64,000 nucleotides of DNA, from NCBI GenBank assembly GCA_041662605.1, contig JBAZSD010000001.1, positions 62,001 to 126,000 of the forward strand, in the 5' to 3' direction. Made by a program: the position numbers and the translations under genes. The notes beneath the pieces were generated by a model. It was given only the letters and a program-made list of their open reading frames with translations. It did not search any database and was not told where the DNA came from. Positions 8,602 to 17,308 of the stretch are shown one piece after another (the stretch's first letter is position 1; each line of letters starts with the position of its first letter). The DNA comes from Desulfomonilaceae bacterium (lineage in GTDB: Bacteria > Desulfobacterota > Desulfomonilia > Desulfomonilales > Desulfomonilaceae).

Positions 8602-10035
8602 ATGGCGCAACCCCCCGTTAACGATTTTGAAACCAAGGAATCTCCAAACGACGCGCCCTATCTGCGAAAACAGGTCGAGATGTTCGAATTGATCTTTGAG
8701 AGCATCTACAATGGGGTCATGGTGACAGACTCAAAAGGCTACGTGACTCATTTCAATAGACCGTATGGCCAATTCCTTGGAGTAGATCCAAAAAAACAGA
8801 TTGGAAAACATTGCACTGAGGTCATTGAAAACACCCGGATGCACATTGTAGCGGATACAGGGAAAGCTGAGATCAATCAAAGTCACTCCATTAATGGGCA
8901 GAACATGGTGGTTCAACGCATTCCCATTAAGAAAAACGGTAAAGTAATAGCCGTTTTTGGTCAGGTGATGTTTAAAGACGTCAGGGATGTCGGAAGGCTG
9001 GCAAAAAAACTCTCCCTACTGGAATCAAAGGTAGAACTATATGAGCAAGCGCTCATCTCGCTCAGATCCACTCGTTACACTTTTGACAGTATAGCCGGTG
9101 ACAGCGAAACCATCCGATTCCTCAAGAAAGAGGCTTTGAAAGCTTCGGCCACTAACTTGCCCGTACTGATAACAGGCGAATCAGGAACAGGCAAGGAGCT
9201 GTTCGCTCAAGCCATTCATAACGCTAGTCCAAGGAGACTCAACCCTTTTGTCCGGATCAACTGTGCCGCAATCCCTCGTGAATTGATGGAATCCGAGTTA
9301 TTCGGTTATGATCGGGGGGCTTTTACAGGCGCAACATACAAAGGCAAACCCGGCAAGTTTGAACTTGCTCATCGAGGAACTTTATTTCTTGATGAAATTG
9401 GTGACCTGCCTCTGGAGATGCAGCCCAAGCTCCTGAGGGTTTTAGAAGAGAAAGAGGTCGAAAGAGTAGGAGGAACTTCACTCATTCGTGTCGACTTCAG
9501 GCTCATCGCGGCAAGCAACCAAAATCTTGAGTCCATGATGACCGCCGGGCGTTTCCGCAAGGACCTTTATTATCGATTGAATGTTGTATCACTTAATATA
9601 AGACCGCTCAGGGAAAGACCGGACGACATTGTTCCACTTTCCAGACACATGTTGGAACAGTTTGCGGTAGATTACTCTCTTCCAACAATAAAGACAGATC
9701 CCCAAACAGAGGCTGTTTTGGCAAAACACGATTGGCCAGGCAACTGCAGGGAACTGTACAATGTCTTGGAACGCACTGTTTCGTCTTTAGAGGGGAACAT
9801 AATCCGGCCAACTGATTTACCTATGCAGCTATACTCAGGTGAGAAGAAATCAGTTACATTGACTGGTCTATCCTTAAAGGATGTCCAGGGAAACGCTGAA
9901 AGAGACGCTATCCTGTCAGTTTTGGCCGCGACCAATAATAATAAGGCTAAGGCTGCCCGCTTGCTGGGTATTCACCGCACTCTCCTGTACAAGAAGCTCA
10001 GAAAATACGGTGTCGATCCGGAAGAATTGACATAG
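8602..10035 (+). CDS. Sigma-54-dependent activator, PAS-AAA+-Fis
   Basis: A 477-residue enhancer-binding protein. A PAS domain at about residues 23-120 (FESIYNGVMVTDSKGYVTHF) is followed by a short coiled linker. The AAA+ domain at about 165-395 contains Walker A GESGTGKE, the sigma-54 contact loop GAFTGA near residue 239, and Walker B LFLDEIGDLP. A Fis-type helix-turn-helix closes the protein (KAARLLGIHRTLLYKKLRKYG). There is no receiver domain, so it probably senses a small ligand or redox state through PAS. It is divergent from the dehydrogenase-transporter genes that start with a sigma-54 promoter, which makes it their likely activator; it may also act on the 10083-18904 island. Confidence 0.92.
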   Translation: MAQPPVNDFETKESPNDAPYLRKQVEMFELIFESIYNGVMVTDSKGYVTHFNRPYGQFLGVDPKKQIGKHCTEVIENTRMHIVADTGKAEINQSHSINGQNMVVQRIPIKKNGKVIAVFGQVMFKDVRDVGRLAKKLSLLESKVELYEQALISLRSTRYTFDSIAGDSETIRFLKKEALKASATNLPVLITGESGTGKELFAQAIHNASPRRLNPFVRINCAAIPRELMESELFGYDRGAFTGATYKGKPGKFELAHRGTLFLDEIGDLPLEMQPKLLRVLEEKEVERVGGTSLIRVDFRLIAASNQNLESMMTAGRFRKDLYYRLNVVSLNIRPLRERPDDIVPLSRHMLEQFAVDYSLPTIKTDPQTEAVLAKHDWPGNCRELYNVLERTVSSLEGNIIRPTDLPMQLYSGEKKSVTLTGLSLKDVQGNAERDAILSVLAATNNNKAKAARLLGIHRTLLYKKLRKYGVDPEELT

Positions 10036-10082
10036 CGCCCCTATGGAGACCGTGAAGTCATTTTCTCAAGCCCAAATAATTG

Positions 10083-11159
10083 TCAGAAACAAATTTCTTT
10101 TATAAGGTGGGAAGCTATCAGGTAGGTTCGATCGGCGCCCATTTTCTCGCCGGACCCGGCTCGACGCGGGTTAAATTCTGAAACATCCAAACCCGCAAGA
10201 GTGATGCCGCGATCCAGGATCTCTCTAATACATTTTGCTATTTTGTATATTTGACTTTCATTTATCCCTTGGTAATTTTGAAACCTGACACCTCCAAGAG
10301 CATTCCGCGCTCCGATGTCCATGTCTATGGATATGTAGATGTAAGGCGTTTTTATTCGACGAATAAGATTACTCAGTACAGAGGATCCAAGAGACAAGTC
10401 CTTTTTTGTTAATATCTTAACACCACTTCTTTTAAGGGAGGAATAACAGTTTACGTAGCGCTTTATCCTGTCATCTTTGATCCGAAAAGCACGCTTTGGA
10501 GGGTAGTCACTGACACCGATGAGATAAAGATTTTCGGGATCAATTACGCCGTCTTCAAGAAGATAGTGCAGGAAAGAACTCGCGTTGTATGAATCGGGGC
10601 GATTTCTCAGGAAAGGGTCACTCGGATCGTGAATGGAACTAGGGTTTGTCGCTATATCATATTGAATAGCCCCCGACATTGCCGACGCAGGTAATGCGTC
10701 TACATGGCTGTCGATGACGATCAGTGAGATTTCCTCGGGTTTGTAAAGGGAAGCCAGAGAGGCAAACACGCCACCGGTAAGAGAATGATCAACGGCAATC
10801 ATACAAGGAATCTCAGGGAAAATAGACTCCTCTACAAATTTTCCCGCCGCCTGAGCAAAATCCTGACATCCGTTACTATCAATAAAATACACGAAGTTTT
10901 CCAGGGCAACGTTTTTTCTTTCCGTTGATGAGGGCATTGGTCGGAGCCATGGAGGCACATCGAGCGACCCTCCTTCTTTCCACAGGCTCGGGTCCACTTC
11001 CTGACGAATGATTTGCATCACGGCGGCGTACGGGTCGTCGATCTTCTCGCCGTATCCAATCAAGCGCGTCTTCTCACGAATGGATTCATCCCGTTCGTCA
11101 GGATCCAGCGGGCAACCAAAAAAGAATGGGCGTCTTCTAATGACCTCTTCCATTATCAC
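10083..11159 (-). CDS. Arginase/agmatinase-fold (ureohydrolase) family protein
   Basis: A 358-residue protein with the dimanganese site of ureohydrolases. The six expected ligands are visible: His125 (in AVDHS), Asp150, His152 and Asp154 (in DSHVDA), and Asp279 and Asp281 (in SIDMD). The surrounding motifs differ from true arginases: AVDHS replaces GGDHS, DSHVD replaces DAHxD, and the DP after SxDxD is missing (SIDMDIGA). The first 90 residues are a family-unlike N-terminal extension. Hydrolysis of a guanidino or amidino compound is likely but the substrate is open. Start choice is uncertain: GTG at 11159 or ATG at 11153, neither with a strong ribosome-binding site. It follows the methyltransferase gene on the same strand after a strong hairpin. 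Confidence 0.7.
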   Translation of the reverse strand: MIMEEVIRRRPFFFGCPLDPDERDESIREKTRLIGYGEKIDDPYAAVMQIIRQEVDPSLWKEGGSLDVPPWLRPMPSSTERKNVALENFVYFIDSNGCQDFAQAAGKFVEESIFPEIPCMIAVDHSLTGGVFASLASLYKPEEISLIVIDSHVDALPASAMSGAIQYDIATNPSSIHDPSDPFLRNRPDSYNASSFLHYLLEDGVIDPENLYLIGVSDYPPKRAFRIKDDRIKRYVNCYSSLKRSGVKILTKKDLSLGSSVLSNLIRRIKTPYIYISIDMDIGARNALGGVRFQNYQGINESQIYKIAKCIREILDRGITLAGLDVSEFNPRRAGSGEKMGADRTYLIASHLIKEICF

Positions 11160-11185
11160 GTACCATTCATGCTGGTTGAGAATAG

Positions 11186-11223
11186 TTCCAATCCTTCCAA
11201 TGGAAAATGAGGAAGGATTGGAA
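11186..11223. terminator. 13-bp perfect inverted repeat downstream of the methyltransferase gene
   Basis: TTCCAATCCTTCC at 11186-11198 and GGAAGGATTGGAA at 11211-11223 pair perfectly around a 12-nt loop. It begins 13 nt after the stop of the minus-strand UroD-family gene and precedes the arginase-fold gene. There is no T-tract, so it is more likely an attenuator or RNA-stabilising hairpin than a full terminator. Confidence 0.5.
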
Positions 11224-11236
11224 TAATATGGCTCGG

Positions 11237-12256
11237 TTAGTTCTTAGAAAAATCGTCTCTTGCCTTTTTGATTTGGAGCAGGTTTTCCAGCGGCGAATTA
11301 GGGGCGATACCGCACCCGGGTGTAAGGAAATCGGTGCCATTGTTCAGCGCAGCAATTGACTCCTGGTAACATTCTTCCGGTTTACCCATGAAAAGTGTTG
11401 TGGCTGTCGCAACGTTTCCAAACACCTTTACACCCTTGGGACCGGCGATTTCTACCGCCTTTTTCATGTCGGCTTTTTCCTCGATGCTGATGCCTGCGAC
11501 ACCCGAATCGCACATTAAGCCTATAATAGAATCAGTATTTCCGCAAATATGAAGCACTAGAGGTCCCTTGGACTTACTTACAACCTCTTTCATGAGGGGG
11601 AGCATGTATTTTGCCCATGATTTCCCGCTCATAACTGCCGGTCCCGAAGTCGGTTCGGCCAACACGTAGTAATCGGCCCCATTGTCGAAGGCAAAGTTGA
11701 TAGCTTCAATTGCAGCCCGTGTTGTAACCTCAAGGACCTTAAAGACATTCTCGGGGTTTTTTATAGTCCATCTCATAAACAGTTCCGCTCCCACCAAATT
11801 CGCAGCAGCGGTGAAAGGGCCCTCAGTTTCTCCAAATATAGCGAGTTTTCCTTCGACCTTCTCTTTGAGCATCTGGAAATGTTGCTTATACATGGGGAAA
11901 CGACCCCTTTGCAAAAAATCGGAGGGGAAATCAAGCCCTTCAAGACTCTCTGTGAATGGGTGTGCTTTGATAGAGTATTGTCGGTCAATCTCGGCCGGGC
12001 CGAGAGTACAACCGAGAGCTTCACTGATGGCAGTGATATCCCATCCCATTGCCTTGACCCACTCGAATCCGGCATATTTGGGTCCCGCTAAAGCAAGTTC
12101 CGTCATTGCTACAGGGTCGTTATCCGCAAGTGGCCTCTCGTAGCCACATTTTTTCATAATATCTACCACTCCATATGTGGTAGTGCATCCACAGAGGATC
12201 GGTCCGGCGCTCTTACCCAAAAGCCGATCCATGAATTGTTGTTTTAGTGTCATCAT
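11237..12256 (-). CDS. UroD/MtaA-family corrinoid methyltransferase-like protein
   Basis: A 339-residue member of the uroporphyrinogen decarboxylase superfamily. It shows the zinc-ligand pattern of MtaA/CmuA-type methylcobamide methyltransferases: HICGNTDSI, and CGIAP near the C-terminus. The N-terminal KQQFMDRLLGK, followed by a Cys-rich GCTTTYGV, fits the MtaA group rather than haem-pathway HemE. The expected role is methyl transfer between a corrinoid protein and a thiol or tetrahydrofolate. No corrinoid protein gene is seen nearby, so its partner must be encoded elsewhere. It starts with tandem ATGs behind GGGAGGAG. It follows an MFS carrier gene on the same strand, in a catabolic island, which suggests demethylation of an imported compound. 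Confidence 0.75.
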   Translation of the reverse strand: MMTLKQQFMDRLLGKSAGPILCGCTTTYGVVDIMKKCGYERPLADNDPVAMTELALAGPKYAGFEWVKAMGWDITAISEALGCTLGPAEIDRQYSIKAHPFTESLEGLDFPSDFLQRGRFPMYKQHFQMLKEKVEGKLAIFGETEGPFTAAANLVGAELFMRWTIKNPENVFKVLEVTTRAAIEAINFAFDNGADYYVLAEPTSGPAVMSGKSWAKYMLPLMKEVVSKSKGPLVLHICGNTDSIIGLMCDSGVAGISIEEKADMKKAVEIAGPKGVKVFGNVATATTLFMGKPEECYQESIAALNNGTDFLTPGCGIAPNSPLENLLQIKKARDDFSKN

Positions 12257-12521
12257 GGTCTCCTCCCAATAATATGAGATTAGTAATCAAAACGCGGATA
12301 CGGTGTCTAGCGTGCAGGGCAAGAGAGTTGTGTACGCAAGGGTCGCCAATTCTCAAAAATGCGAACCCAACTCCTCTCGCCGTAATCAACCAAAAGCCCA
12401 GGTAAAGATCTGCATTAAGCGACAACCTTCACATCTTAATGGGAGGATCCCGATCAGGTCAATTCCTGCCCATGAGCTACATGAATAGCACAGCGTTCAC
12501 ATAGAAAGAATTCAAAACCTG

Positions 12522-12537
12522 GAGCGTTTATCCGCTC
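12522..12537 (-). terminator. Hairpin after the MFS gene
   Basis: GAGCG and CGCTC pair around a 6-nt loop 9-24 nt past the MFS stop. The following minus-strand sequence CCAGGTTTTG has only a short T-run. The stem resembles the GAGCG...CGCTC repeats found at 44781-46286. Confidence 0.35.
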
Positions 12538-12545
12538 TCGTTTTA

Positions 12546-13886
12546 TTACGCTGATTTCTGCTTCAGCACTTTGCTGTCAGTCGTAAAAAACATCGCAATT
12601 GCACCAATCACCAAGGCAATAATGCATGCTAGAAAAGTTGACTTATACGCTCCGACCGGGAATTTGTCTCCGACCTTACCGTAATAATCCAGAACTATTC
12701 CCATGACCGACTGGAATAAAGCGCCTCCGATGAAATACCAGACGTTGAGCATGCCATTCGCGGTAGCAATGAAGCTGTGCGGTTGTCCCTCAGCAATGTG
12801 GGCATAGTTCGGAACGTAGGCTCCAGAAAAGAACCCCATGACGAACAGTAAAGGATAGAACATGCCTACAGGAATCTTATCCGGCCACAGCACCAAAGGT
12901 AACCATGTCAGGGCATAAATAATGATTCCATAAAATGAAGCGTTCCTGCGGGATTTCAAAATCCGGTCGGAAAGATACCCAAATGCGAAGCAACCTACCG
13001 CCATACCGATCGGCCATAACATGAGAATGTTAGCCGCTTCTTGTTTTGGAAGGCCGTACGTCTGCTGCAGGAACGGAATACACCATAGGCCCTGGAATCC
13101 CATGACCGTGCCGTAGATCACAAATGCATAAATGGCGATTAGCCAATAGTTCTTCATCCCGAACAGTCTTTTTACGTTTTCGCCAAAACTGACCTTTTGA
13201 GTACTCTGGACGGAATAGTAATCGATACCATCTATCTCTGAGACAGTGGGCAGACTCTTATCACTCGGCTTGTTTCTGAGGACAAGGAAATTCAATATAG
13301 CCACAATAGCCATGAAAGCGCCTAACCAGTAGAAAGACGCTCGCCAACCTACGATGCCTACCAGGAAAGCCAGTGGGGCCGCAGCGAGCACTGCCCCTGC
13401 GTTACCCACCGTAAGCATCACGCCGGTGAGGGTGGCAAACTCCTTGGGTCGAAACCAGTTGGCCAGAATTCTCATACAGGGGATCCAGACTACCGCTACC
13501 CCAACTCCCATCAGGAAACGACCAAAGACGATCATTCCAAAACTGTGTGCGATACCAAAGAGCGCTGTTCCGATCGCCGCAATAATGAAAAAGATGGTGA
13601 CCGAAATCCTTGGCCCCATACGGTCTGATAAAATACCGGAAGGAATCTGCATAGCAGCATAAGGATAGAAATACATTGAAGACAAAATCCCAAGGCTTGT
13701 AGCCGACAGGCCGAACTCCTTCATCAATTCGGGCGCTATAACTGCAGGGGCCACACGGTCGAAATAAACGAAGATGTAAGTCAGCAACATCATTCCATAA
13801 CAGACCCACCTGTAGCGGAGCATCTGCTTCGCCAAGTTTGAAAATTGTAAATTGCCAGTACTAGTTCCAACACCTGATTGACTCAT
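12546..13886 (-). CDS. MFS transporter (anion:cation symporter-like)
   Basis: A 446-residue, 12-helix major facilitator. The ATG at 13886 follows AGAGGTG and is preferred over an upstream in-frame ATG at 13913. Family signs are the loop 2-3 motif GILSDRMGPR, the segment FDRVAPAVIAPELMKEFGLS, and a second-half repeat FGYLSDRILKSRR. The pattern is closest to the ACS group that carries organic acids such as hexuronates, galactonate or tartrate. Its position between a methyltransferase gene and a 2-hydroxyacid-oxidase-like pair suggests import of a hydroxy- or methylated carboxylate. The substrate is inferred only from context. Confidence 0.85.
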   Translation of the reverse strand: MSQSGVGTSTGNLQFSNLAKQMLRYRWVCYGMMLLTYIFVYFDRVAPAVIAPELMKEFGLSATSLGILSSMYFYPYAAMQIPSGILSDRMGPRISVTIFFIIAAIGTALFGIAHSFGMIVFGRFLMGVGVAVVWIPCMRILANWFRPKEFATLTGVMLTVGNAGAVLAAAPLAFLVGIVGWRASFYWLGAFMAIVAILNFLVLRNKPSDKSLPTVSEIDGIDYYSVQSTQKVSFGENVKRLFGMKNYWLIAIYAFVIYGTVMGFQGLWCIPFLQQTYGLPKQEAANILMLWPIGMAVGCFAFGYLSDRILKSRRNASFYGIIIYALTWLPLVLWPDKIPVGMFYPLLFVMGFFSGAYVPNYAHIAEGQPHSFIATANGMLNVWYFIGGALFQSVMGIVLDYYGKVGDKFPVGAYKSTFLACIIALVIGAIAMFFTTDSKVLKQKSA

Positions 13887-14264
13887 AGTATCACCTCTCT
13901 TTGACCAGACCAAAACACGATAAAATACGTGAATTTGTAATCTCCCGGGGTCATGGCCGTAAACCCTCTCCGGCCATTAATACCTTTCTATCTGTGCAAC
14001 CTTTAACCACTTTTTAAACGGTGACTGCCCGAGAGCCTGATGTGATTGGCTTACGCTATACGTCACCCAATCAACCTGCGATGCTACCTTGCAGATTGGT
14101 CCGGCTCATAGTTTTCAAGCGTCTTAGGCACCGACCAACTCTGCTGGGTTAACTCTGTCAGATGTTTTAGGCTCTTCTCCTTTCTAGATCCGTTTCGATC
14201 CTGAAATTCAGATTTGGCTCCAAAGTAGATGGAACCAAATCTGATCAATATTGGTTTTTTTGTG
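13887..14264. other. 378-bp intergenic stretch
   Basis: No convincing gene. It contains two inverted repeats: ATGGCCG/CGGCCAT around 13952-13979, and CAGATTTGG (14209-14217) with CCAAATCTG (14235-14243), the latter just after the stop of the iron-sulfur protein gene on the minus strand. One may help end that transcript. The stretch probably also holds the promoter of the MFS gene. Confidence 0.4.
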
Positions 14265-15593
14265 TCAGTCGTCGTTGCTTCCAACGAGAACCTTGTCAAT
14301 CAACTCAGTAAGGTCATGGACCTTGACTTGGCCACCGATTCTTTTTGAGCCTTCATTCAGGTTGAAGTGACAGAAGGGGCAAATCGATACCATCCTATCC
14401 GCTCCTGTGTCCATTCCCTCCTGTACTCGCAGACTGGCATTCTTGGTCGCCCATTCCCCAAACCCGGTCATTACTCCTCCTCCGCCTCCGCAGCAGAAGG
14501 CGTTGGCCCTATTCCGCGGCATTTCTACAAATTCGACCCCTGGAATGGCTTTCAAAAGATCTCTGGGCTGCTCGTAAAGACACTCGCTCTGGTCAACATC
14601 CAGATAGGCCCCTTTCCATAGTTGCTTGCCTTCGTGGTCAATAATAAACTTGTTCAAATGCCTGCCTGTGTGACACGGATCATGGTATGTGACTTTCCAG
14701 GGGAGTTCACCCTTGAATTTGAGCTTTCCCTCTTTGTAGAGACGATTGAGGTAGTCCGCCGTGTGTATGACTTCAATTCCTTCCATTATCTTGTCGTATT
14801 CCGAGGAAAGAGAATAGTCTTTTTTGATCGCACGGTAACAACCGGCGCAGGAACTAACGATTGTTTTGACACCACGCTCGTCATGCGCCCATTTGAAGGT
14901 CTCTAGGTTCTTCGTGGCAACCCGTTTGAATTCTTCAGAGTCTCCCACCCGCATGGCAGTAGAACCGCAGCAAATTTCATTCTCACCCAAGATTCCGAAG
15001 TCCATCCCGAGTTTCTGAAAAATGGAAGCCGTAGCGGTGGGAACTGCCCGCGCCGCTGTGTTAAACGCCCCAGTGCATCCAACAAAGAAAAGTACTGGCG
15101 CTGGTTCTTTATTTATATCTTTAATGGGCTTACCGGCCTTCTTGAATGGACGAGTCCAATCCGTTCTCACTCGTCTCGGCCCTTGGTATGGATTATTGTA
15201 ATTTTTCATCGACTGCAGGAGGTTCTTATGCAGAGGCATGGGGCCCACGCCGTCCTCCACCGCCTTGCGTCTCATCGCTTCAATGATTTCCGGAATGAAA
15301 GGCTTGTGATCAAGCTGGCACTGGTTTTGACAACCAGCGCAAACGGTACATTTGTAAATGGCTTCCAGCAGTTCGTCGTCCCAAGGAAGCTCTCCGCTCA
15401 GAATTCCACGAGCGAAAGCAATTTTCCCCTTGGAAGCCATCATGCCTTCGAATCCAAATTCGGTCCCTGCAGGACAAATTTCGCCAAACGTTGGTGGTGG
15501 ACCATAGTCATACGCTATTTTACAAGTACCGCATGCAGTGCACCTCCAGATTTTATCCTCAAGCTCTTTCAGCTCTGCAATCTTCCAATCCAT
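14265..15593 (-). CDS. HdrD/GlcF-like iron-sulfur protein with two CCG domains
   Basis: A 442-residue soluble electron-transfer protein. The N-terminal cluster region has CTACGTC and a distant CP (the last ligand is spaced unusually, after a 13-residue insertion), then CTVCAGCQNQCQ. Two cysteine-rich CCG domains follow: FVGCTG ... CCGS ... SSCAGCY, and YHDPCH ... FCCGGGGG ... CPFCH. This is the architecture of GlcF, LutA/LldE and HdrD. It should receive electrons from the flavoprotein encoded 36 bp upstream (15630-17105) and pass them to menaquinone or a thiol/disulfide partner. No membrane helix is visible. Confidence 0.88.
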   Translation of the reverse strand: MDWKIAELKELEDKIWRCTACGTCKIAYDYGPPPTFGEICPAGTEFGFEGMMASKGKIAFARGILSGELPWDDELLEAIYKCTVCAGCQNQCQLDHKPFIPEIIEAMRRKAVEDGVGPMPLHKNLLQSMKNYNNPYQGPRRVRTDWTRPFKKAGKPIKDINKEPAPVLFFVGCTGAFNTAARAVPTATASIFQKLGMDFGILGENEICCGSTAMRVGDSEEFKRVATKNLETFKWAHDERGVKTIVSSCAGCYRAIKKDYSLSSEYDKIMEGIEVIHTADYLNRLYKEGKLKFKGELPWKVTYHDPCHTGRHLNKFIIDHEGKQLWKGAYLDVDQSECLYEQPRDLLKAIPGVEFVEMPRNRANAFCCGGGGGVMTGFGEWATKNASLRVQEGMDTGADRMVSICPFCHFNLNEGSKRIGGQVKVHDLTELIDKVLVGSNDD

Positions 15594-15629
15594 TGTTCCT
15601 CCAGTTTGAATCTGTTTTTTTTTGATTGC

Positions 15630-17105
15630 TTATATGCCGAGTTTGCCGGGATTCATGATATCGTTCGGATCCAGGAATTTTTTCATTCTCCTTAAAAGAT
15701 CCAGATATCCTGGATTGGCTCGTTTATTGATCTCGGTAGCAAAATCTATCGGCGGTTTGTAAGGAATTCCACCAGAGTCCAAATCGACTTTGAGGCACTC
15801 AACAATCGCGTGTCTTGCGTTTTCAGTCTCTTCAGCGCTCTGTTTGTTAAATGGAATCATCGCTCTGAGCATGCCGTAGTGAACACCCCGATACATGCTC
15901 ATGCGGACCGATGGTGAAAGGTTATGTCCAATGAGGATCTCTTTCCACTTATTATAGACAGGCGCCCAGACCTTGGCGGGTGTAAAGGTCCCCGGCCAGG
16001 ATATTCCAGCGCCACCCTGTTTGCAGTAATTCTTGGTAGAACCCACTACCTGGCTCGGTAGTTGTGTTCTTCCCTTCAAAGCCTCTTCCGGATAAACCGT
16101 TCGTTTGATGGATGTATTCTTCTTCTGCTCTTCCTCAAAGACTGTCTCCCAGATTTCTGTCCTGGCCTCTCTTTCTTTTTCAGTCCACGAGGTCGTAGTC
16201 GCAAAGCTGAACCACTCGGGAGCGTCATCGGGCTTGGTCTTGAAAGGATAGGGAATAGGGACCTGTGCAAGCCACCAGGAAACCGCCGTTAGGTCGTCAC
16301 ACATCTCATAGTTGCTTAAATTCAACATGTAGGAGTACATGTCCTCCACATTGTCACATGATACTGTAAAGACTTTGAGAAGTGGCGGAATCGGATGAAC
16401 GCTGATACCGATCTTGGTGACAACACCGGTCGACCCCAACCATCCCTTGAAGAGACCGTCAAGCTGAGGCATTGGGAGACAACTGTGCCAGGCGTCGTGC
16501 CTGATGGCGCACGACCCTACCCGCACTAACTCACCGGTAGGAAGAACAACTTCCATACTGGTAATCTCCTGGCTGTTCAATCCATACTTGGCGTTAAGCC
16601 CTCCAATACCATGTGAAATAGCGCATGCCAGTACCGAAGCCGATGGAGGCCCGACTGGCCAACCGAACCTCAATTTGTGCTTGTACAAAGCGTCCGCTAG
16701 TTTGGCGTGAGAGACTCCCGGTTCTATAACCGCAACATGCGCTTCGGAATCTATGTCAACAATCTTGTTCATTTTCTTCAGATCCAGAAGAATGCCCCCA
16801 CGTTCGGGAATCGTAAGACCGCCGATATTTGTGCCGGCAGTGTAGGGGACAACAGGGATCTTTTCCTTATTGGCAAACCGGAGAAGCCCCTGGACCTGTT
16901 CAACCGTTTCAGCCATGACCACATAGTCTGGCGCCTTGGGTTTTACAAAGCTTAGATCATACGAGTATGCGTAACGAATGTGTCTCGACGCGGTGCAGTT
17001 TGTCTCACCTACGATCTTTCTCAGTTCCTTGAGCACAGAGTCGACATTTCCGACATCCGTCGCGGTGAAAACTTGATCTTTCTGTGGACTGCTCAACTCA
17101 GACAT
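15630..17105 (-). CDS. FAD-linked 2-hydroxyacid dehydrogenase, GlcD/DLD-like
   Basis: A 491-residue flavoprotein of the VAO/FAD_binding_4 family. The start at 17105 follows AGGAGG directly; a start at 17180 would lack one. The FAD-binding half contains VVPYTAGTNIGGLTIPERGGILLDLKKMN and GPPSASVLACAISHGIGGLN. The C-terminal half ends in KKFLDPNDIMNPGKLG, the FAD-oxidase_C signature. Such proteins oxidise D-lactate, glycolate or alkyl hydroxy compounds. Internal residues (SCLPMPQLDGLFKGWLGSTGVV) look closer to 4-cresol dehydrogenase or alkyl-hydroxyacid groups than to GlcD itself, so the substrate is open. It pairs with the following CCG iron-sulfur protein. Confidence 0.85.
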   Translation of the reverse strand: MSELSSPQKDQVFTATDVGNVDSVLKELRKIVGETNCTASRHIRYAYSYDLSFVKPKAPDYVVMAETVEQVQGLLRFANKEKIPVVPYTAGTNIGGLTIPERGGILLDLKKMNKIVDIDSEAHVAVIEPGVSHAKLADALYKHKLRFGWPVGPPSASVLACAISHGIGGLNAKYGLNSQEITSMEVVLPTGELVRVGSCAIRHDAWHSCLPMPQLDGLFKGWLGSTGVVTKIGISVHPIPPLLKVFTVSCDNVEDMYSYMLNLSNYEMCDDLTAVSWWLAQVPIPYPFKTKPDDAPEWFSFATTTSWTEKEREARTEIWETVFEEEQKKNTSIKRTVYPEEALKGRTQLPSQVVGSTKNYCKQGGAGISWPGTFTPAKVWAPVYNKWKEILIGHNLSPSVRMSMYRGVHYGMLRAMIPFNKQSAEETENARHAIVECLKVDLDSGGIPYKPPIDFATEINKRANPGYLDLLRRMKKFLDPNDIMNPGKLGI

Positions 17106-17189
17106 CTGGACCTCCTTCCTGAGCTTTAAAAAAGGGGAACAGCCAAGCCTGTGAGCGGGGCCGTTAATGACGCCGCTCATTGATTCTCT

Positions 17190-17214
17190 GGAAAGGGGAG
17201 CGTTATCCCCTTCC
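17190..17214 (-). terminator. Hairpin between the aldehyde dehydrogenase and flavoprotein genes
   Basis: AAGGGG (17193-17198) and CCCCTT (17207-17212) pair around an 8-nt loop, with flanking GGA/TCC extending the stem. It lies about 95 nt past the aldehyde dehydrogenase stop on the minus strand and 85 nt before the flavoprotein start. No T-tract follows, so partial termination is the most that can be claimed. Confidence 0.4.
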
Positions 17215-17308
17215 TACAAAGACCCTCAACTCTAAAGACTAACCACCAGCTGCGGATTCTTCGGCGGAGGCTGTCACAACTATTGTAGACGCTCGGCGCC
17301 ATGCCGAG

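Noticed and set aside
13996..14008. GG-N9-GC on the minus strand upstream of the MFS gene as a sigma-54 promoter
   Set aside because: The spacing is 9 rather than 10 bases and the -24 side lacks the CAC triplet.
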